Translations under genes and position numbers: made by a program
Notes under the pieces: model-generated
The model's database searches: none
What the model was told of the DNA's origin: nothing
What the model saw: the letters and a program-made list of their open reading frames with translations, nothing else
Assembly: GCA_002005505.1 (NCBI GenBank)
Contig: KV908370.1
Location: forward strand, 7,501 to 25,000
DNA: 17,500 nt
From: Botryococcus braunii
Lineage: Eukaryota > Chlorophyta > Trebouxiophyceae
Direction: 5' to 3'
In this document: in pieces, positions 12,926 through 17,500 of the stretch
How positions within the stretch are numbered: position 1 is the first letter of the stretch
Layout: every line of letters starts with the position of its first letter

Positions 12926-13087
12926 CACCTTGACCCCGGCCCTCCAAGTTGAGGAGATGGTCACCCTGCCGCAAATCCTGGAACGCACGCACGCACGACG
13001 TGAGGAAGGAAGCGTACAGGTAGTCCGCGCAGGTCGATGTGGACTTCGACGGAACCACCATTGATGGAGAAGAAGCGCCTTCTAGTA
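12926..13087 (-). CDS. Possible minus-strand exon, unrecognised
   Basis: Read on the minus strand, an acceptor GGGTTTGCAG ends at 13088. The open frame reads LEGASSPSMVVPSKSTSTCA followed by DYLYASFLTSCVRAFQDLRQ and GDHLLNLEGRGQG. Donor candidates are GTGGTG (exon to 12929) and GTGAGA (exon to 12926). The second half looks like an amphipathic helical segment of a real protein. I recognise no family, and no partner exon is established, although the reading frame stays open further upstream to 13175. Confidence 0.3.
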
Positions 13088-13546
13088 CTGCAAACCCGCA
13101 CCCGTCGGCCATATCACTGATCGTCATGTCTTCATCTCTCTGAACCACATGGCTGTGCGCCCGCACGTCTCTCAAGAGGAGCTTGAAGCTGGAAATTCAT
13201 CCGGCCTTTCGTGCTGACCATGCCTTTAGAGAGCTGACGCACATGCCGGGTAGTTGGGGTGCTGAGGTGAGCAGGATACAGAGCTGCAGTGCCACAGTCG
13301 TGGCACCGGTCTGTCAAGGGCACGTGGAGATGTTCTCAAGGGTCACAGCACGCCTAATGGACTCGATGCGAATCGTGGACGGGTGAGCAATGCATAGTTT
13401 TCTGTGGGGCTCCTGTGAGACGGCAGGTGGGTAGAGTCTTAAATCCAGCCTGTAGCAGGGGTTGAAACATGTGGTGCAAAGCAAGCAAATTGTCAGGTGA
13501 CCCACATGTGCAGATAAAGAGGACAGCTGAGGGATCTCACCCGTAT
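13088..13546. other. Stretch with weak coding candidates only
   Basis: A plus-strand frame (13183-13383) reads HVEMFSRVTARLMDSMRIVD near its end and meets a donor-like GG|GTGAGC at about 13382. A minus-strand frame also crosses the area. Neither has enough support to call. Confidence 0.3.
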
Positions 13547-13696
13547 CATGTTGTTTGTCATGCTCCCTCATGAGCGACCTGCAGTTCTCACCCTTCCCCA
13601 CCCTTCTCCCATGTTGTTTCTCATGGTCCATCATCAGCGGCTTACAGTTTTCACTCATTCCCCATCCGTCTCATGGTGGTTGTCATGCTCCATCAG
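13547..13696. repeat. 63-bp tandem repeat, about 2.4 copies
   Basis: Copies start at CATG 13547, 13610 and 13672. Each begins CATG(T/G)TGGTT- or CATGTTGTTT-like and continues CATG(C/G)TCC(A/C)TCA. The third copy stops after about 25 bases, where the purine-rich repeat begins. Confidence 0.8.
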
Positions 13697-14130
13697 ACAA
13701 GATCAGGAGAGAGTCAAAGGGAGGATCAGGAGAGATGTTCAGGGAAGTGAACAAGAGATTTCCCTTCAGGATCAGGAGAGAAATTCCAGGAGGGTTAGGA
13801 GGAATATTTAGGTGGGAACTTCAGGGAGGATCAGCAGAGATTTGTAGGGAGGCTCAGGAGAGACATCAGGGAGGATTAGGAGAGTTTTTAAGGGAGGATC
13901 AGCAGAGATGCTCAGGGAAGATCAGGAGAGAAGTTGAGGAGAAACTTTCAGGGAGGATCAGCAGGATGTTCAACGAGGTTCAAGAGATCTGCTCAGTGAG
14001 CGTTAAGAGAAAAAATGTGGGGGGATCTGGCCTGGAGATTTGCTGGGAGAGTTCTTGGTCAAGGGGACGGGAGAGATATTCAGCAAGGGCCAGGAAAGAT
14101 TTTTAGGGGGGATCAGCAGGATCCTCACCG
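13697..14130. repeat. Degenerate purine-rich minisatellite (GGGAGGATCAGGAGAGA type)
   Basis: About 14 irregular copies of a unit of roughly 25-33 bp with the core GATCAG(G/C)AGAGAT, usually preceded by TTCAGGGAG. Spacing varies, so the array is old or has been reshuffled. An open plus-strand frame across it reads repeated REV/RIRRE-type residues and is attributed to the repeat. Confidence 0.85.
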
Positions 14131-14366
14131 TGTGGGACTCTTCTGATCGCAATGACCTTATCATGGTCGTGTAACCACATTGAAATCCTGGGCACGCACT
14201 TCAAATCTCAATGAGGCTCATTCGGAGTCCCTTCTCTTGGAGACGTCCAGCTGTGTTGTGGCTATCGTTGGATGTGGCTTGCATTGCATTACAAGCAAAC
14301 TCCATTGCATTTATGTCTAGTCCACCCTCAACTTGTTGTTTCAAGTACCCCCTCGAACACCTAAGG
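14131..14366. other. Spacer before the TIR element
   Basis: No supported exon or motif seen. Confidence 0.4.
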
Positions 14367-14621
14367 TCGAAACGGAACATAATCAGATATGTTGTTGACC
14401 ACAGACGGAAAATCAGGTTGCCAGATGAACTCACGTAAGGACCCAAAGGGGGAACGAAAAAGATGGGGACAACGGCCCCGGAACGGCTGCAGAGCCGAAC
14501 ATAAAAAGACGATGTGGCGTTCATCAACCACTAAACAAGCCTCACATATATCACAGAACTGCTGGGAACGGGGGATGTCATGACGACGGCCAACATCATA
14601 TCTAATTATGTTCCGTTTCGA
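14367..14621. mobile_element. MITE-like element with 34-bp terminal inverted repeats
   Basis: Positions 14367-14400 and the reverse complement of 14588-14621 match at 31 of 34 bases. Both termini start TCGAAACGGAACATAAT. The 187-bp interior has no coding capacity that I recognise. The trinucleotide AGG flanks both ends (14364-14366 and 14622-14624) and could be a 3-bp target-site duplication, as made by some DNA transposon superfamilies. No transposase is present, so it would be non-autonomous. Confidence 0.6.
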
Positions 14622-14645
14622 AGGAAGGTTCTGAAGTTCACAACG

Positions 14646-14669
14646 TCACAACGTGAATTCACGTTGTGA
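14646..14669. repeat. 24-bp perfect palindrome
   Basis: TCACAACGTGAA pairs exactly with TTCACGTTGTGA with no spacer. A direct copy of TCACAACG lies just before it. A further palindrome, GGGTTCGAACCC, follows at 14673-14684. The latter resembles a tRNA B-box, but no tRNA fold surrounds it. Confidence 0.95.
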
Positions 14670-14828
14670 TGAGGGTTCGAACCCCCATATATATGCAAGC
14701 ATGCGAAAGCGATATAAAAAGCCCAACCTGGAGACACTCATCCGTAGCCACCCATCCCCTAAATAGAGCAATCTGGAGACGGACTGTCAAACCACCTCGA
14801 GCATGTGCAAATCTGAGCTGAGCTGCAT

Positions 14829-15061
14829 GGTCCATGCAGCATGGACCTGGCCTGCTGTTCAAAAAGTTGGCCGCGTAGACGACTCATAGTACGGTTCACG
14901 TGTACTATCATAACATTCATGAGCGGACCGTTACAGGGTACCGGAGGGTGAAGGATGCTGGGCCAGCATCCTGGCATTGCTGGCCCTTTGCAGTACCCTC
15001 GCCGGGTACCAGATTGCAGGTGTGGGGACGAGTCCCACAATCACGTGGTCTCGAGCTCGAG
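14829..15061. repeat. Cluster of short inverted repeats
   Basis: Four hairpin-capable sequences occur in 233 bp: GGTCCATGC-A-GCATGGACC (14829-14847), GGATGCTGG-G-CCAGCATCC (14953-14971) nested inside GGTACC-type outer arms (14938-15010), TGTGGGGAC/GTCCCACA (15021-15039) and CTCGAGCTCGAG (15050-15061). An ATATAAAAAG TATA-like word lies upstream at about 14712-14721. Confidence 0.85.
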
Positions 15062-16023
15062 CTACCTTGACCGGGATTCGAGGGAGAGCTAAGCAATGCG
15101 TAGCAGAGAGTAACCCTTATTAGACTTAGAAGAGCACCATAAGGTCTGAATCGTATGTTGGTTTCAAGTATCGATCAATCCGTACCTCATGACGTATAGG
15201 GGACCCTCAATCACAAAGTTACGGCCGATGTAACCAACTTGGTGCCTCTACCGTTCAAACATGGTTGTGAATGAAGGCTACGAGTTAGTTCCTTTCGCAG
15301 TGGGTGCGTCGCGCTCTTGTTGGTCACCTTCTCCACTGGACCTATCACCCTCAGGACGACGCACCGACGTATGCCCACGCCTCACGGCTTTTAACTGGGC
15401 ATGAATGCGATTGAATTATAGCAATAAATCTGAAGCTTAGCATTCATTTAATTATGATTACCGGGAGCCATGCAGGGGGAAGCACAACATACCTCCGGCA
15501 CTGGAATGTTTGAGCACTGTGGTCACTGCATGCGAGGGTATTCAGTGAACTCCAAATCCACTGCCCAAGTATGTAGCATATCATACATACTACATATGCG
15601 TATCTGCGACTGTCCTGTTTGACGTATTGCGTGCCTTGTACACGACAAGCCGCGCCTGAAGTTCGGTCCTGCCGAACGGTTGAAGGTCTTGTTGTTACTT
15701 CACCTCGAAACGTCACATGATGTCATGTAGAAGGAAATGTAGAAGTAAAGAGCCGCTAGTCTGTCCGAAAGGGCCCGACACACACGTCCCTGACTCCTGT
15801 GGTCTCCCAAGTTCCCACCCTACCAGACGGCTCGAGGTTGATCATGTCCTAAACAACAATGCCTTCATTAGTTACTGTGGCTTGCTATGCTGGGGTTCAT
15901 ACTTAAATCGCCAATCAGCAGCTTAGCAGTTTGGGGCTGGTTTCAGGTTGATAACTCCCGAACTGTTTCGGCAACAATCGCTATTTTGTCTTCACATTGA
16001 ATCACGGGGCCTTCATCACGTAG
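15062..16023. other. Stretch with no supported gene
   Basis: Unique-looking sequence. A pair of 9-bp inverted arms, GGTGCGTCG (15303-15311) and CGACGCACC (15357-15365), could form a hairpin. Upstream exons of the coiled-coil gene at 16024 may lie here, but I could not identify any with phase-0 ends. Confidence 0.4.
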
Positions 16024-17004
16024 GCGCTGACAAGATTGAACGTCCGTGCGGAGTCAAAAGCTGATGAGCTGCGAGGGATAGTGAGGGCTCTTCGCACCCA
16101 GCTGCAGGCAAAGCAGAAGCAACTGGATTTGGCAGAGCGGACGCTGGAGCGCCTATCGGCCGAGCGTTGTACCTCAGATGTAAGTCTGGGCCACTCGCTT
16201 GCGGAAAATAATTTACCAAAGGTCCAACGTTGCACTCCAAGACTCACTGATGGGAGAAAGTGGCTGATGGGCGCAGCATGGGTGGGTGATTTTACGCGAT
16301 AGCTGCCAGTTATGATTTCATGAATTGCCAAATGGCGATTGCCGGTTAAGATTTTCATGTCTGGCCTAGTGGCAGTTGAAATTTGCTGCTGCGAGACCAG
16401 GGAGGGGGAAGTTTACTGATCAGAGGGTGGGAGGCTGGTCTTGTGTAGGGACTGAGTGCCAGGATGGATGCAGAACAATCCTTGTGGTTGGGGGATGGGA
16501 ACGAGCCTTGTGGGGGTGGAAGGGAGTAATGTCCCAGCACTCATAAGCCTCTAAGGGCTGGACAGACAAAATTTTCTTTGTCAGAAGAGTAACAGGGAAT
16601 CGACCAGCCCGAGTACGATGTCCGCCTTGACCCCAAGGGCTGGACAGACAAAATTTTCTGTGTCAGAAGAGTGGCAGGGAATCGACTAGCCTGAGCAAGA
16701 TGTCCGCCTTGACCCCAAGGGCTGGACAGACAAAATATTCTGTGTCAGAAGAGTGGGAGAATCGACCAGCCTGAGCAAGATGTCCGCCCTGACTCCAAGA
16801 ACTCCTAGCTCAAGAAGTCTGTCACGCCTGCCAAGAAGGCTTCATGTTTTCCAGAACCACCTCTAATACGTCCTCCCGCAGGGAATTCCAGGTGAACGGG
16901 CATTGGTGGAGGGAGGAGAGATTGCAGGAGGTCATGTGGAGCCAAGAGGGGAACAGACGTATGGCGTGTCAAGTGTTAGTAATCACAGCGTATCGCTGGG
17001 GTAG
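16024..17004 (+). CDS. 3' end of a coiled-coil protein gene (two exons)
   Basis: Exon 16024-16179 follows an acceptor ATCACGTAG and ends at a consensus donor GTAAGT. It encodes 52 residues (ALTRLNVRAESKADELRGIV and on) with a heptad-like pattern through RALRTQLQAKQKQLDLAERT to LERLSAERCTSD, which predicts a coiled coil. A second exon starts after an excellent acceptor (CGTCCTCCCGCAG, ending 16881) in the same phase. It encodes 40 residues (GIPGERALVEGGEIAGGHVE and on, Ser-rich at the end) with TAG at 17002-17004. The 702-bp intron holds an 82-bp tandem repeat. Earlier exons are not found. The first exon is convincing; the join to the second is inference from phase and splice sites. No family can be named from a coiled coil alone. 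Confidence 0.55.
16553..16796. repeat. 82-bp tandem repeat, three copies, intronic
   Basis: Copies start at 16553, 16635 and 16717 (82, 82 and 80 bp), each beginning AAGGGCTGGACAGACAAAAT and ending TGTCCGCC(T/C)TGAC(C/T)CC. They are about 90% alike. They lie in the proposed intron of the coiled-coil gene. Confidence 0.95.
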
Positions 17005-17097
17005 CCAGGCAGAAGCTGCCACTGGGCGGGCCTGCATTGGGCCTGAAGCCTTAAATAGGCAAGGTGACTTGGACAGCGTTTTGAGGTATGCTGGACC

Positions 17098-17113
17098 GGG
17101 GGGGGGGGGGGGG
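17098..17113. repeat. G16 homopolymer
   Basis: An uninterrupted G run after CTGGACC. It is one of several G tracts of 13 or more in the window (6753, 6871, 9539, 11951). Confidence 0.9.
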
Positions 17114-17149
17114 CTGACAGCTGCTGCAAGTGGGAGGGCCTGCATCATG

Positions 17150-17500
17150 AAGCGGGATTAGTCATGGCTGGTTAGTAAGCGAACCCGTACAGCAGGGTGG
17201 CCCCCAGGCACAAGCCGCCAATCGGTGGCTTGCATCTGGGAAAGCAGGCTTAGTCATGGCTGGTTAGTAAGCAGAGGCTTGTGCTGAAGCGGGCTGGCAG
17301 AAGCCGGCAATCGTGAGCATGCCAGTTGGGGAACCGGGATTAGTCATGCCTGGTTGGTAAGCAGAGGCTTGTGCTGGGATAGGCAGGCAGAAGCTGGCAA
17401 TCCCTGGGCACGCCTTATTGGGGAACCAAGATTAGTCATGGCTGCTTTTTAAGCAGAGGCTTGTCCTGGGATTGGGCAGGCAGAAGCTGCCAGTGGGAGG
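17150..17500. repeat. Tandem repeat of about 91 bp running off the window edge
   Basis: The core TTAGTCATGGCTGGTTAGTA recurs at 17158, 17250, 17340 and 17432 (spacing 92, 90 and 92), followed each time by AGCAGAGGCTTGT or a variant and a GGCAGAAGC(T/C)G(G/C)CA segment. Related GGCAGAAGCTGCCA pieces at 17007-17021 suggest the array once began earlier. The right end is not in the window. Confidence 0.92.

Noticed and set aside
13555..14106. A 183-codon plus-strand frame with REV/RIRRE repeats
   Set aside because: Its residues follow the purine-rich minisatellite unit. Unit lengths vary and are not multiples of three, so coding selection is unlikely.
14673..14684. GGGTTCGAACCC as a tRNA or tRNA-SINE B-box
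   Set aside because: The flanking bases do not form a T-arm or acceptor stem, and no A-box is found at the expected distance. It is better seen as one of the local palindromes.
16844..17161. A 105-codon plus-strand frame starting at ATG 16844
   Set aside because: It overlaps the better-supported terminal exon 16882-17004 in another frame and runs through a G16 tract into the tandem array.
16553..17500. Regular repeats as a possible CRISPR array
   Set aside because: Units are 82-91 bp and contiguous, with no unique spacers and no cas genes, and the genome is eukaryotic. They are ordinary tandem repeats.

Overview
The window looks like nuclear DNA of a repeat-rich eukaryote. The genes are split by GT-AG introns, very long dinucleotide tracts are frequent, homopolymer G tracts of 13-19 bases recur, and non-LTR retroelement relics and inverted-repeat elements lie between genes. 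Nothing bacterial was seen: no operons, no Shine-Dalgarno-led genes, and no tRNA or rRNA. A streptophyte or other green alga (for example a Charales genome) would fit, but this is inference; the sequence does not prove the taxon.

Layout. Positions 430-3500 hold the one gene I can assemble from start to stop: five exons whose phases agree, giving about 254 residues. It resembles the DUF4602 / C1orf131 (FSAF1) family of small-subunit processome factors. Its introns carry a (CT)n tract of about 305 bp, a polypurine tract and a polypyrimidine tract. Positions 3501-4950 are gene-poor, with (GT)n, (CA)n and a 26-bp minisatellite. Two decayed copies of a non-LTR retrotransposon 3' end (zinc knuckle plus restriction-like endonuclease signature) lie at about 4952-5763 and 6612-6985, on either side of a composite (GT)n array. 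Positions 7508-8031 hold short, phase-compatible exons of an unrecognised gene. A 195-bp dispersed repeat occurs at 6455 and again at 8562, and the second copy is followed by a near-perfect palindrome (36-bp arms, 1-nt spacer).

Positions 8979-11297 hold candidate exons. They end in a proline/serine/arginine-rich, RS-domain-like coding region built from 72-bp and 39-bp tandem units; the 39-bp units form a 117-bp higher-order repeat. One unit is a base short and breaks the frame. Positions 11298-13546 are mainly non-coding, with (CA)n tracts, a T34-G17 tract and a possible minus-strand exon. Positions 13547-14130 are two minisatellites. Positions 14367-14621 look like a small TIR (MITE-like) element, followed by a cluster of short palindromes to 15061. 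Positions 16024-17004 hold the phase-compatible 3' end of a coiled-coil protein gene whose intron contains three 82-bp repeats. A tandem array of about 91 bp runs off the right edge.

No pathway links the genes. FSAF1-like (rRNA processing) and the RS-rich protein (splicing-factor-like) would both act in nuclear RNA metabolism, but adjacency in such a genome is not evidence of shared function.
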